A DNA stretch of 64,000 nucleotides from Curvibacter sp. PAE-UM (GTDB lineage: Bacteria; Pseudomonadota; Gammaproteobacteria; Burkholderiales; Burkholderiaceae_C), in NCBI RefSeq assembly GCF_001432305.1, contig NZ_KQ483358.1:653047-717046 (forward strand). Reading direction: 5' to 3'. Positions 11,103 to 19,339 of this stretch are shown here, piece after piece (within the stretch, counting starts at the first letter, position 1; each line of letters begins with the position of its first letter). The notes under the pieces are model-generated. The model did no database searches, had not been told where the DNA came from, and saw nothing but the letters and a program-made list of their open reading frames with translations. Both the position numbers and the translations under genes were made by a program.

Positions 11103-12374
11103 CTATTTGCTGAACAGCTCGCCCAGCTTGCCGCCCATGGACGCACCGGCACCCGTGCCCACGCCGGGCATCAGCAGGGTTCCCAGGGCGGCGCCGATCT
11201 TGGCACCCGCCGTCAGCGACACCTCGGGCTCGTCCACCGTGCCGCTCACCAGCAGCGGCACGCCCAAGGCGCCACCCAGGTCCACGTTCACCCGCCCGCC
11301 CAGCTGCTGCGTGGTGGACACACTGACCTGGCCGGTGGCGCTGAGCGAGCCCGAGCTGGCCGCCAGGTTCTGCAGTTCGATGGCCTTGCCACGCGTCGTG
11401 ACCTGACCGGACAGCGTGTCCAGCGGCGTCTTGCCGCCACGACTCACCCCCACGGTCTGCACCGCCTTGGCCAGGTCGATGCCGTGCAGCATGCCCTTGC
11501 GCACGGTGAACTTCGACTGCGTCTGCAAAAGATCGAGCAGCGCCGAGGGCTGGCGCGCCCGCGCGCTGAGCGTGGTGCTGGCCTCCAGCCGGCCGCTCAG
11601 GGGCTGGCGGGCGCGTACCGCCTCGGTCGGCTCGGGAGCCGTGAGCTGCGAGAGCTCGACGTCGCGCGTCTGCAGCTGGCCCTTGAGCAGGAACTCGGCA
11701 CCGGTCTCACCCACGGGCTGCACCTCCACGCGTCCCTGCACCGTGCCGCCAGCCACCTGGAGCAGCACCTCCCAGGCCAGCTCATCGCTGCGGCGCAAGT
11801 CCAGGCGCGTGCCCTGCAGGCGCCCGTGCACGACATCCAGCGCCAGCCGCTCGGGCAGGGCATCGCTGTCGAGCTGGGCCTCGGCCTGGATCACGATGGC
11901 CTTGCCCCGGGCATCGACCCAGCTCAGCTCGTCGAGCACGGTGCGCCGCGGCAGCAGGTGCAGCGAAGACGCGGTCTGCGGCGACTTGTCGCGCTGGCGT
12001 ATCTTCTGCAGCGAAGCGAGCAAGGCGTCGATGCCCTGCTGGGGCAGCACGGCACGCCGGACCACCAGGGTGGAGATCGCGACGCGGCCGATCAGCAGAT
12101 GCAGCCAGGCCGGCCGCAGCTCGATGCGCTCCACCTTCAGCGGCTGGCGCGTGCGCAACTCCACGCCGTCCAGCGCCACGCCAGGCAGCGGCCACAGCGT
12201 GAGCCCCACGCGTTCCAGCTTGAGCGGCACGCCCAACACGGCCGTGGCTTCCTGCTCGACACGCAGGCGGAATTCGTCGGTCGACACCCAGCGATGCACG
12301 ACCAGCAGCACGGCGGCCAGCACCAGCACCAGTGCGGCCAGCGCCCAGAACAGGTATTTGCGCGCGCGGCGCAT
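11103..12374 (-). CDS. AsmA-family envelope protein
   Basis: 423 aa. An N-terminal membrane anchor (about residues 7-28, rich in Leu/Ala/Val) is followed by an AsmA-like domain, VLGVPLKLERVGLTLWPLPG and VALDGVELRT. The C-terminal AsmA_2-like part has SGRLEASTTLSARARQ, TVRKGMLHGIDLAKAVQTV and a Gly-rich end, GVGTGAGASMGGKLGELF. Members of this family sit in the inner membrane with a periplasmic repeat domain and are linked to lipid transport to, or assembly of, the outer membrane. It ends 18 bp from the opposing aldolase gene and lies 7 bp after a cytochrome gene on the same strand. Confidence 0.85.
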   Translation of the reverse strand: MRRARKYLFWALAALVLVLAAVLLVVHRWVSTDEFRLRVEQEATAVLGVPLKLERVGLTLWPLPGVALDGVELRTRQPLKVERIELRPAWLHLLIGRVAISTLVVRRAVLPQQGIDALLASLQKIRQRDKSPQTASSLHLLPRRTVLDELSWVDARGKAIVIQAEAQLDSDALPERLALDVVHGRLQGTRLDLRRSDELAWEVLLQVAGGTVQGRVEVQPVGETGAEFLLKGQLQTRDVELSQLTAPEPTEAVRARQPLSGRLEASTTLSARARQPSALLDLLQTQSKFTVRKGMLHGIDLAKAVQTVGVSRGGKTPLDTLSGQVTTRGKAIELQNLAASSGSLSATGQVSVSTTQQLGGRVNVDLGGALGVPLLVSGTVDEPEVSLTAGAKIGAALGTLLMPGVGTGAGASMGGKLGELFSK

Positions 12375-12381
12375 ACAGGCC

Positions 12382-12807
12382 TCAGCCCTTGACGGGCGCC
12401 TTCTTCAGCTGCTCGATGCGCTTGGCTTCCTCGCCGCGGATGCGTTCGAGCATGCGGGCATCCGGATCCTTCCAGTTGCCGCCCGACGCGCGCGCCATCC
12501 AGGCCACGGCACGCGCAAACTCCTCCAGGCTCAGGTCAGTGCGTCCGCCCTTGGGCGGCATGGCCCGCACGCCCACCCAGCCATGCGCCGTCGGCACGTG
12601 CTGGCCCTCGGCGATCAGCTTGCCCCAGGCCTTTTTGTCCCCCACGCGCGGCACATTGGCCAGTCCCGAGTTGGCGCCGGGACCGTGACAGGCGATGCAG
12701 GTCTCGCGGTAGACCTGCTCGCCGGACTTGAGTGCAGGCGCCGTCTGCGCCTGGACCGCCGCCGGCACGGCCCAGCAAAAAAGCAGGCTGGCAACAAGCT
12801 GTTTCAT
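12382..12807 (-). CDS. Secreted c-type cytochrome (c5-like)
   Basis: 141-aa periplasmic cytochrome. A signal peptide MKQLVASLLFCWAVPAAVQA is followed by one haem c site, CIACH, at about residues 37-41 and a candidate distal Met in RAMPPKGGRTDLS; this spacing is cytochrome c5-like. It would carry electrons in the periplasm. A charged C-terminal tail of about 35 residues (RIRGEEAKRIEQLKK) follows the haem domain. The ATG at 12807 is preceded by AGGAGATCATC. Immediate neighbours are an outer-membrane-like protein and AsmA, so the context does not fix a redox partner. Confidence 0.88.
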   Translation of the reverse strand: MKQLVASLLFCWAVPAAVQAQTAPALKSGEQVYRETCIACHGPGANSGLANVPRVGDKKAWGKLIAEGQHVPTAHGWVGVRAMPPKGGRTDLSLEEFARAVAWMARASGGNWKDPDARMLERIRGEEAKRIEQLKKAPVKG

Positions 12808-12832
12808 GATGATCTCCTGGGTGGTACGGGTT

Positions 12833-13525
12833 TCAAAAAAGACGTTCAGGTGTCCAGCGCAGTCCGAAAGACAGCCAGCGGCTGGCACTGGCGCCACCAT
12901 ACTGCTGTCCCGTCGTGACGTCGAGCTGGAAAAGATTGGGAATCACCGAATAGCGCAGACCTGTCTGCCAGTATGGCTGGGTCTTGTCGTCCCCGAAAGA
13001 CTCGGCGATCAGCGCCAGGCGCGGTTGCGGGTAATACTCACCGCCCAGGCCCCAGGTGTTGCGATCCTGGTTGCTGGCCTTGTCACGCAGCCAGCCCACA
13101 TTGGCGTGCACAAAAAAACGGTCCTGGGCCAGGGACGCCGAGAAGGGCAGGTAGACGTAGGTATTGCCCAGCTGGTTGGGACCCGGGGCGATCTCCGGGT
13201 GCTCGACCCGCCCCACGCCCAGCCCCCAGCCCCAGCCATTGGTCGTCAGCGGCTTGAAGAGGGTCTTGAGCTGCAGGACATAGTCGTCTGTCGAACCGGT
13301 CTCCTTGTAGCTGGCGCGGCCGCCACCCAGGGTGATCTCCAGATTGCCGGTGGGATTGCACGCCGGCAGGGCCCAGAATTCGCTGCTGCCTTCATACTGC
13401 CGCACCCAGCTCTCGAGCTGGCAGCTGCCGGCCGTCGTCAGGCGGGCGTCGTCGGTCACGAAAGGGCGCGCGGCCCAGGCCGGTGTCGCCAGAAAAAAAG
13501 CGGCGAAGATGATGGCAAACTTCAT
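12833..13525 (-). CDS. Outer-membrane/secreted protein of unknown function
   Basis: 230 aa with a signal peptide, MKFAIIFAAFFLATPAWA, cut before ARPFVTDD. The rest alternates hydrophobic and polar residues and is rich in Gly and aromatics, for example GNLEITLGGGRASYKETG, GWGWGLGVGRVEHP, FFVHANVGWLRD and WLSFGLRWTPERLF. This is the pattern of a transmembrane beta-barrel ending with an aromatic residue. No function was recognised. It lies 25 bp upstream of the cytochrome gene on the same strand, so they may share a transcript. Confidence 0.7.
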   Translation of the reverse strand: MKFAIIFAAFFLATPAWAARPFVTDDARLTTAGSCQLESWVRQYEGSSEFWALPACNPTGNLEITLGGGRASYKETGSTDDYVLQLKTLFKPLTTNGWGWGLGVGRVEHPEIAPGPNQLGNTYVYLPFSASLAQDRFFVHANVGWLRDKASNQDRNTWGLGGEYYPQPRLALIAESFGDDKTQPYWQTGLRYSVIPNLFQLDVTTGQQYGGASASRWLSFGLRWTPERLF

Positions 13526-13548
13526 GCTGGCATTCTAGGAGAGCCCCT

Positions 13549-14292
13549 TTGCAACTTCATTTCTTTCGGATCCTGACCGCGGCCTGTCTGGGACTCGCGG
13601 CACAGTCGGCCATGGCGCAGGACAGTGGCAAGGCCCCGTCCCCTGCCTTCAAGCTGACCGCCGGCCTGTACCAGTCCAGCGGCGGTGGCGCGGCGAGCAG
13701 CGACTCGACCGACATCAACCTGCGCCACAGCTCGAAACTGGGCAATGTCTGGATCGGCCGGTATGTGGCGCCGGCCCGCGAGCTGATCCAGGACCGTGTC
13801 GGCTGGGACCGCACCTGGTCGGTCGGGGCGGTGCGCATCCAGCCCTCGGCGCAACTGGCCACCGGCGGCGCCCTCAACGGCAGCGTGGGCGTGGAAACCG
13901 GCGAGGATTGGTACGTCGGTGCCGGATTCGGGCGCACCAACCAGCGCGAGACCGTCAACCTGAACTTCGACCCCAACGACGCCTACAGCCTGAGCGGCGG
14001 TTACCGCTGGGCCGAGGGCGCATCGCTGGGCCTGATGTACGTGCGTGACGACCGGCTCAACCCCGACCAGCAGCATCTGCACCTGGTCTACCGGACCCCG
14101 CTGCCCGAGGGCCACCGCCTGACCGTCGACCTGCTGTTCAAGCGCGGCCTGGTGGAAGACGAAACGATCGAACGCACCGGCCTGTCGGTGGCCTATGACT
14201 GGCCGCGCTGGTTCATGCGCCTGAGTTATGACCCCAAGGTCAACTTCACGCCGCAGGACATGTGGCGGCTGGCCTTCGGCACACGGTTCTAG
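13549..14292 (+). CDS. Putative outer-membrane beta-barrel protein
   Basis: 247 aa, with signal peptide LQLHFFRILTAACLGLAAQS ending near AMAQ. The mature chain has many amphipathic strands (LTAGLYQSSGGG, GNVWIGRYVAP, WYVGAGFGRTNQ, GLSVAYDWPRWFMRLSYD) and ends MWRLAFGTRF with C-terminal Phe, the usual outer-membrane insertion signal. The start is a TTG at 13549 behind AGGAGAG. It is divergent from the other outer-membrane-like gene across only 23 bp, so the two share one promoter region. Function unknown. Confidence 0.72.
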   Translation: MQLHFFRILTAACLGLAAQSAMAQDSGKAPSPAFKLTAGLYQSSGGGAASSDSTDINLRHSSKLGNVWIGRYVAPARELIQDRVGWDRTWSVGAVRIQPSAQLATGGALNGSVGVETGEDWYVGAGFGRTNQRETVNLNFDPNDAYSLSGGYRWAEGASLGLMYVRDDRLNPDQQHLHLVYRTPLPEGHRLTVDLLFKRGLVEDETIERTGLSVAYDWPRWFMRLSYDPKVNFTPQDMWRLAFGTRF

Positions 14293-14301
14293 AAGCCGCC
14301 C

Positions 14302-15711
14302 TCAACTGCGCGGCGGCGCCTGAAAGTTCACGCTGGCGCACAGGCCGGAACCCGCCGACGCGTTGCTCAATTCGAAATGCGCCTGCATCAGCTGCGCGAA
14401 CTTGGCGACGATGGCCAGGCCCAGGCCGGCGCCCTGGCCCAGACGATCCGCATGCAGGCCACGCACGCCGCGCTGCATCAGGTGCTGGCGCTCCTGCGGT
14501 GTGAGGCCGGGTCCGTTGTCGATCACCGAGAGCCGCACGCGATCACCCTCACGCGCCAGTTCCACGGTCAGGGTGCTGGCCTGGCCAGCCGGCGCGCGTC
14601 CGTAACGCAGGGCGTTGTCCAGCAGGTTGCCCAGGATGCCCTCGATCAGCGCCACATTGCCGGCCACCTGCACGGGCTCGTCCAGCCCCTGCACCCCCAG
14701 GTCCACGCCAGCCGCATCGGCACGCGACAGATAACGCAGCACGGTCGCGCGCACCACCTCGTCCAGCGCCACCGGCTCGTTCTGCACGCCGACATCGGCC
14801 TCTTCGGCCAGGGCCAGGGCCAGCAGCTGATCCACCAGATGGCTGGCGCGCGCCTCGCTGGCCGCGATGCGCTGCAACTGCTCGCGCCAGGCGGCGGGGT
14901 CGGGTTGCGTCAGGCCATATTCGGCCAGCGCGCGGATACCGGCCAGCGGCGTGCGCAGCTCGTGCGCCACATTGCCGGAGAACTCGCGCTGCGCCTGCAT
15001 GCTCTGGCTGAGGCGCACCAGCAGCGCATTGACGGCCGTGCCCAGCTGCTGCAACTCGCGCGAGCTGGCCGAGACCGGCACCGGCGTGAGATCCAGTGCG
15101 TCGCGCTGCTCGACCGAGCGCTGCAGTTCACTCAGAGGCTGCAGCTCGTCGCCGATGATGCCGCGCAGCCACAGCGCCAGCAACACCAGCAGCAGCAGCA
15201 AAGGCGCCACCGAAAAAAACAGCAGGTCGTGCAGCAACGCACGCCGGCTGCCCATGGTCTGGGCCACGATGACCTGGAAGGCGAAGGGCTGCTCGCGCCA
15301 GAAGGTCACGGCGCGCAGCCGTTCCTGACCAAAGTTGAGTTCCGAGAATTCCGCGTCCTCGACCTTGTGTGGCGAGGGCAGATCCAGGTCCGGGTTGCCC
15401 GCGATCACGGCGCCGTCCAGGCGGCGCACGACGAAATAGATGTTCTCGCTCTGGTCGAACAGCAGTGCGTTGGCCTCCTGCGCCGACAGTTCCAGCGCCA
15501 GGCCCTGCGGCTGCAAACGTACCCGCGAGGCCAGGGCAAACGCGTCGTCCTGCAGGGCGCGGTCGAAGGCCTTCTGGGCAAAGTGGTAGGCCACGGCCAC
15601 CGTCACGGCCGTGCCCAGCAACCAGGTCAGCGCCAGCGGCAGCAGCACATTGCGCACCAGACGGGTGCGCAAGGACGCCCTGGCCTGCCAGGCGGCCGGC
15701 GCAGCGTTCAA
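14302..15711 (-). CDS. Sensor histidine kinase, TctE-like
   Basis: 469-aa membrane kinase. TM1 is at about residues 21-45; a short periplasmic 2CSK_N-like sensor follows (FDRALQDDAFALASRVRLQP, NIYFVVRRLDGAVIAGNPDL), then TM2 and a HAMP-like linker. The dimerisation/phosphoacceptor box is GNVAHELRTPLAGIRAL, the ATPase N-box is LIEGILGNLLDNALRYG, and the G-boxes are SVIDNGPGLT and GAGLGLAIVAKFAQ. The start is taken as TTG at 15711, overlapping the response-regulator stop (ACTTGA), so the two are coupled. The signal is unknown; TctE relatives sense carboxylates, but no such transporter is adjacent. Confidence 0.88.
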   Translation of the reverse strand: MNAAPAAWQARASLRTRLVRNVLLPLALTWLLGTAVTVAVAYHFAQKAFDRALQDDAFALASRVRLQPQGLALELSAQEANALLFDQSENIYFVVRRLDGAVIAGNPDLDLPSPHKVEDAEFSELNFGQERLRAVTFWREQPFAFQVIVAQTMGSRRALLHDLLFFSVAPLLLLLVLLALWLRGIIGDELQPLSELQRSVEQRDALDLTPVPVSASSRELQQLGTAVNALLVRLSQSMQAQREFSGNVAHELRTPLAGIRALAEYGLTQPDPAAWREQLQRIAASEARASHLVDQLLALALAEEADVGVQNEPVALDEVVRATVLRYLSRADAAGVDLGVQGLDEPVQVAGNVALIEGILGNLLDNALRYGRAPAGQASTLTVELAREGDRVRLSVIDNGPGLTPQERQHLMQRGVRGLHADRLGQGAGLGLAIVAKFAQLMQAHFELSNASAGSGLCASVNFQAPPRS

Positions 15712-16403
15712 GTATCCATCCCTCGCTCCAACGCGTAGCCCAGGCCACGCAAAGTGCGGATGCGAGCACCGCTGCCGACCAGCTTCTTGCGCAAGCGCGA
15801 GATGAAAGCCTCCAGCGCGTTGTCGCCCAGCGACTCGGAGAAGTCGGACAGCTTGTCCGACAGGCTGCGCTTGCTGACCACCCGCCCGGGCGGTGTCATG
15901 AGCTCCCACAACACCTCGAACTCGCGCGCCGGCAATTCCAGCAGGGCGCCATCGACCGCAAAACGCCGCGCCTTGCGGTCCAGGCTCAGGCGGCCGATCT
16001 CGGAGAAGTCGTCGGTGCCCGCGGTGCGGCGCGCCAGGGCGCGCAGCCGCGCCTCGACCTCGGCCAGCTCGAAGGGCTTGCCGAGGTAGTCGTCAGCGCC
16101 GGCATCCAGGCCGGCAATGCGTTCGTCGGTGCGGTTGCGCGCGGTCAGCACCAGCACGGGCGTGCGGTCGCCCCGGGCCCGCGCCTCGCGCAGCAGGGAC
16201 AGGCCGTTGGCCAGGGGGCTGTCGGGCGTGGCGTTCTGCGGCAGGTTCAGGTCGAGCAGCACGGCGTCGAAAGGCTGCACGTGCCAGTAGTGCGCCGCCT
16301 GTTCCAGGGTGCCGGCCTCGTCCACGCGATGGCCGGCATCACGCAGGCTCAGGCGCATCACCTCGCGCAAAACGGGATCGTCTTCGACCAGCAGGATTCT
16401 CAT
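15708..16403 (-). CDS. OmpR/PhoB-family response regulator, TctD-like
   Basis: 231 aa. The receiver domain begins MRILLVEDDPVLREVMRL, with acidic residues D8/D9, a phosphoacceptor Asp in FDAVLLDLNLP and a conserved Lys in DYLGKPFE. The winged-helix output domain contains LPAREFEVLWELMTPPGRVV, LEAFISRLRKKL and RTLRGLGYAL. The receiver carries a short insertion (NLPQNATPDSPLANGLS) between the Asp loop and the next helix. It is translated first and overlaps its kinase. The opposite strand just upstream holds a broken RND efflux remnant, so a former target may have been lost. Confidence 0.9.
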   Translation of the reverse strand: MRILLVEDDPVLREVMRLSLRDAGHRVDEAGTLEQAAHYWHVQPFDAVLLDLNLPQNATPDSPLANGLSLLREARARGDRTPVLVLTARNRTDERIAGLDAGADDYLGKPFELAEVEARLRALARRTAGTDDFSEIGRLSLDRKARRFAVDGALLELPAREFEVLWELMTPPGRVVSKRSLSDKLSDFSESLGDNALEAFISRLRKKLVGSGARIRTLRGLGYALERGMDT

Positions 16404-16511
16404 GATGTCGGGGCTCGCGGCAGGGGCTGTCTACGCATTTTCACCAAGGGCCGAGTCAGTCGGTGGTCAGGCGTGGCCGGAGACACTCGATCCCCCCGAG
16501 TGGATTGATCC

Positions 16512-16921
16512 ATGAGCATACGTCAGTTATTGTTGTTGGGCAGCCTGTTGCTGCCGGCGCACAAGCCGACCGTTCATACTTTCCCGTACTCTCAGCCAGC
16601 GTCAACCAGATCGACCTGCAGAACGGCAACGGCAGCGGCCATGCATGGACCGAGCATCGTTATGACAAGTCAGTCGGACTGGACTGGACCTGGGAGCGCG
16701 GCAACAAGCGCGAACTGCGCACAGTGCTCATGACGGCCATGCTGGCCGCGCTGGGCCTGTTGCCCATGGCGCTGTCGCACGACATCGGCTCGGAAACCCA
16801 GCGTCCGCTGGCCATCGTGGTGATCGGCGGCCTGGTGACGGCCACCCTGCTCACGCTGGTGGTCCTGCCCGTGCTCTACGTCGCCTGGTTCGCGGGCAGG
16901 CGCCTGGACGAAGAAACCTGA
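16512..16921 (+). pseudogene. Collapsed remnant of a CzcCBA/CusCBA-type RND efflux operon
   Basis: Three fragments lie head to tail within 410 bp. From the ATG at 16512 comes a signal-peptide-like MSIRQLLLLGSLLLPA. In a different frame, from about 16550, comes AQADRSYFPVLSASVNQ, which looks like the N-terminal region of a TolC/CzcC outer-membrane channel. In the same frame, from about 16700, comes RELRTVLMTAMLAALGLLPM, continuing to VTATLLTLVVLPVLYVAWF; this is the last membrane helices of a heavy-metal RND pump (CzcA/CusA). Everything between (most of the channel, the adaptor, most of the pump) is missing. A functional product is unlikely. An open frame covering 16463-16921 exists but fuses unrelated fragments. 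Confidence 0.72.
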
Positions 16922-16928
16922 ACACGGC

Positions 16929-17513
16929 TCAGCCCGCGCCGACGCCGATGGGCGCCGGTGCGCGCATCACGATGCGCGTGAACAGGCGGTCGTAGACCGG
17001 ATCGCGCGGGTACTTGCCGGTCAGCGGGTCGCAGTTGGTGGCAAAGGCCTCGTCCAGGGCCTGCCAATCCTTCGCACTCAGCACCTTCTCGGCCTCGGGC
17101 AGGATGACGGTCTCCTCCAGCTTCATATGCTCCAGGTAGAAATCCAGGTAGCGCGCCACGGCCAACTCGAAGGCCTCACGTCGTGAGTCTCCCAGCAGTT
17201 CCCAGGCCAGCAGCAGGTGTTGCAACTCGCGCACGGCCGCCTCGCCGCGCGCGTGGTCCCGGTCCAGGCGGTCCAGCGCCTCATGAAGGTGCGGCGCACG
17301 CGCGCGCACCGGCGGAAACAGCAGCTCGGTTTCCTTGGTGTGGTGCAGGCGCTCGGGAAACTCGTCGATGTAGAACAGCATGGCGCGCAGCACGTCGAAG
17401 AACTGCTCCGGGCCGTCGCCCGGGCCGCGCCGGATCATCATGCGCAGGGACTGGAGCATGGCCGACAGTGCGGCATGCTCGTCGTGAATGATGCGTAAGC
17501 TGGCATGGGCCAT
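16929..17513 (-). CDS. Hemerythrin-domain protein
   Basis: 194-aa cytosolic protein with a four-helix hemerythrin HHE domain that binds a di-iron site. Candidate ligands are H10 and H13 in RIIHDEHAAL, the HHTKETELLFPPV segment, H in DRDHARGE, and H and E in LEHMKLEETVILPEAE. Related proteins are implicated in oxygen/nitric-oxide sensing or iron-cluster repair; the specific role here is not shown. The ATG at 17513 follows a strong AGGAGGTTCTCC. It is monocistronic by spacing (99 bp from the chemoreceptor gene). Confidence 0.86.
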   Translation of the reverse strand: MAHASLRIIHDEHAALSAMLQSLRMMIRRGPGDGPEQFFDVLRAMLFYIDEFPERLHHTKETELLFPPVRARAPHLHEALDRLDRDHARGEAAVRELQHLLLAWELLGDSRREAFELAVARYLDFYLEHMKLEETVILPEAEKVLSAKDWQALDEAFATNCDPLTGKYPRDPVYDRLFTRIVMRAPAPIGVGAG

Positions 17514-17612
17514 GGAGAACCTCCTGATCGGATCAGATGATGGTTCCCAGCTTGGCACGGCTGGCACCGCGCTGGCTTGACGCTCGTCAAGCTTTGCGCA
17601 GTCTGGCGCGAC

Positions 17613-19211
17613 TCAGGCCAGCAGCAAGGGGCCGCCGCGGCCCTGGGCCTCCAGGCGGAACTGGCGCACGATCCCGGCCAGGCGGTCGGCCTGCTCGCGC
17701 ATGGATTCGGCCGCCGCGGCCGACTCTTCGACCAGCGCCGCGTTCTGTTGCGTCATGCGGTCGATCTCCTGCACCGCCTGGTTGACCTCGCCGATGCCGC
17801 TGGACTGGCTGCCGGCTGCCACCGTGATCTCGCCGATGATGTCGCGCACGCGTTGCACACCGCTGACGATCTCCTGCATCACGGTGCCAGCTTCTTCCAC
17901 CTGGCGCACGCCGCCGTCCACGGCCGTGACGCTGGCGCCGATCAGCGCCTTGATCTCCTTGGCGGCCTCGGCGCTGCGACCCGCAAGCGAGCGCACCTCG
18001 CTGGCCACCACGGCAAAACCGCGGCCTTGCTCGCCGGCTCGCGCGGCCTCCACGGCCGCGTTGAGCGCCAGGATGTTGGTCTGGAAGGCGATACCGTCGA
18101 TCACGCCAATGATGTCGTTGATCTTGCGGCTGGACTGCGCGATGCTGTGCATGCTCTGCACGGCCTGGGTCACCACCGCACCACCGCGCTGCGCGGCCTG
18201 CGAGGCCGTGGCCACGAGCTGGTTGGCGGTCTGCGCCGAAGTGGCGGTCTGCTGCACGTTGCCGCTGAGTGCGCCGATGGAACTCACGGTGTGCTGCACA
18301 TTGCCGGCGGTCTGCTCGGTGCGGTTGGAGAGGTCCTGGTTGCCGGTGGCGATCTCGCTGCTGGCGGTAGAGATGCTCTCGCCGGCCTCGCGCAGCTGCG
18401 CCACCATACCCGCCAGGCCACTGCGCATCTGCTCCAGCGCGCGCTGCAGATCGGCCGCCTCGTCACGGCCCTGCACCTGCAGCCGTTGCGAAAGGTCACC
18501 GCCGGCGATGGCCTGCGCCAGCTGGCGCGCCTGCTCCACCGGCTGACAGATGGCCTGCATATTGAGCAGGGTCAGCGGCACGACGACCGCCAGGCTGAGC
18601 ACGACCAGCCCGGCAAAAATGAAGAGCGCCTGATCCAGCACGGCATTGCGGTTGGCGTTGGAGGCCTGCGCTTCGGCACGAACATCCTGATCCATCTGGG
18701 TCAGCAGCTTGTCGGCCTCCTCGAACTGGGCCACCGAGCGCGCACTCATGCGGTTGGCCACCGTGGCCGTCTCGTAGGCGCTGCTCTCGAGCTGGCTGGC
18801 CGTCCCGCTGAAGAACTGATGGTAGTTCTTGAGAAATTCGATCGCCTTCTGCAGTTGCGCGCTGCGCGCCTCGGGCAGGCTGGCCGCAAGATCGCTGGCG
18901 GTCTGCATGATCGCCTTCATCTCGGCTTCCCAGCGCTCCCGGATCTGGCGGATCAGTTCCGGCTTTTCGTACTGGATGATCATGTCCTTCTCATGGCGAC
19001 GCACCTGGGCCATGTCCAGCCGCAGCCGGGCCACGCGATCCACCACGGCCATGGACTCGTCGATCACCTCGGCGCTGAGCTGGTGGATGCGGAACATGCC
19101 GAACATCCCCGCCCCTCCCACCAGGGCCAGCAAGGCCAGCACCACGGCGATCGCTCCGAGCATGCGGAAACGGATCGTGAACCGCCGCATCAGTACATAA
19201 ACTCCGCCCAT
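17613..19211 (-). CDS. Methyl-accepting chemotaxis protein
   Basis: About 532-aa inner-membrane chemoreceptor. TM1 lies near the N-terminus (RMLGAIAVVLALLALVGGAG), followed by a four-helix-bundle-type periplasmic region of about 150 residues. TM2 is LFIFAGLVVLSLAVVVPLTL, then a HAMP domain (PVEQARQLAQAIAGGDLSQR). The cytoplasmic signalling hairpin is DGIAFQTNILALNAAVEAAR plus AGEQGRGFAVVASEVRSLA. The C-terminus lacks the NWETF-type CheR pentapeptide. Start: two adjacent ATGs (19214, 19211) follow GGGGAGCTC; the second has the better spacing. Ligand unknown. Confidence 0.9.
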   Translation of the reverse strand: MGGVYVLMRRFTIRFRMLGAIAVVLALLALVGGAGMFGMFRIHQLSAEVIDESMAVVDRVARLRLDMAQVRRHEKDMIIQYEKPELIRQIRERWEAEMKAIMQTASDLAASLPEARSAQLQKAIEFLKNYHQFFSGTASQLESSAYETATVANRMSARSVAQFEEADKLLTQMDQDVRAEAQASNANRNAVLDQALFIFAGLVVLSLAVVVPLTLLNMQAICQPVEQARQLAQAIAGGDLSQRLQVQGRDEAADLQRALEQMRSGLAGMVAQLREAGESISTASSEIATGNQDLSNRTEQTAGNVQHTVSSIGALSGNVQQTATSAQTANQLVATASQAAQRGGAVVTQAVQSMHSIAQSSRKINDIIGVIDGIAFQTNILALNAAVEAARAGEQGRGFAVVASEVRSLAGRSAEAAKEIKALIGASVTAVDGGVRQVEEAGTVMQEIVSGVQRVRDIIGEITVAAGSQSSGIGEVNQAVQEIDRMTQQNAALVEESAAAAESMREQADRLAGIVRQFRLEAQGRGGPLLLA

Positions 19212-19339
19212 CATGAGCTCCCCGTGACTAACCATAGATCACGGCATTCTAGGCCTCGGGTTTCCCATGACACGGCGGGAATACCACGTACAAGGCGGGC
19301 AATTTCGCGCTTCGATACCCCTCGGTGTAAAGAGGGGCC

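Noticed and set aside
14302..15909. 535-codon version of the histidine kinase starting at an upstream ATG
   Set aside because: The extra 66 residues overlap the response-regulator gene and are not kinase-like; the coupled TTG at 15711 fits better.
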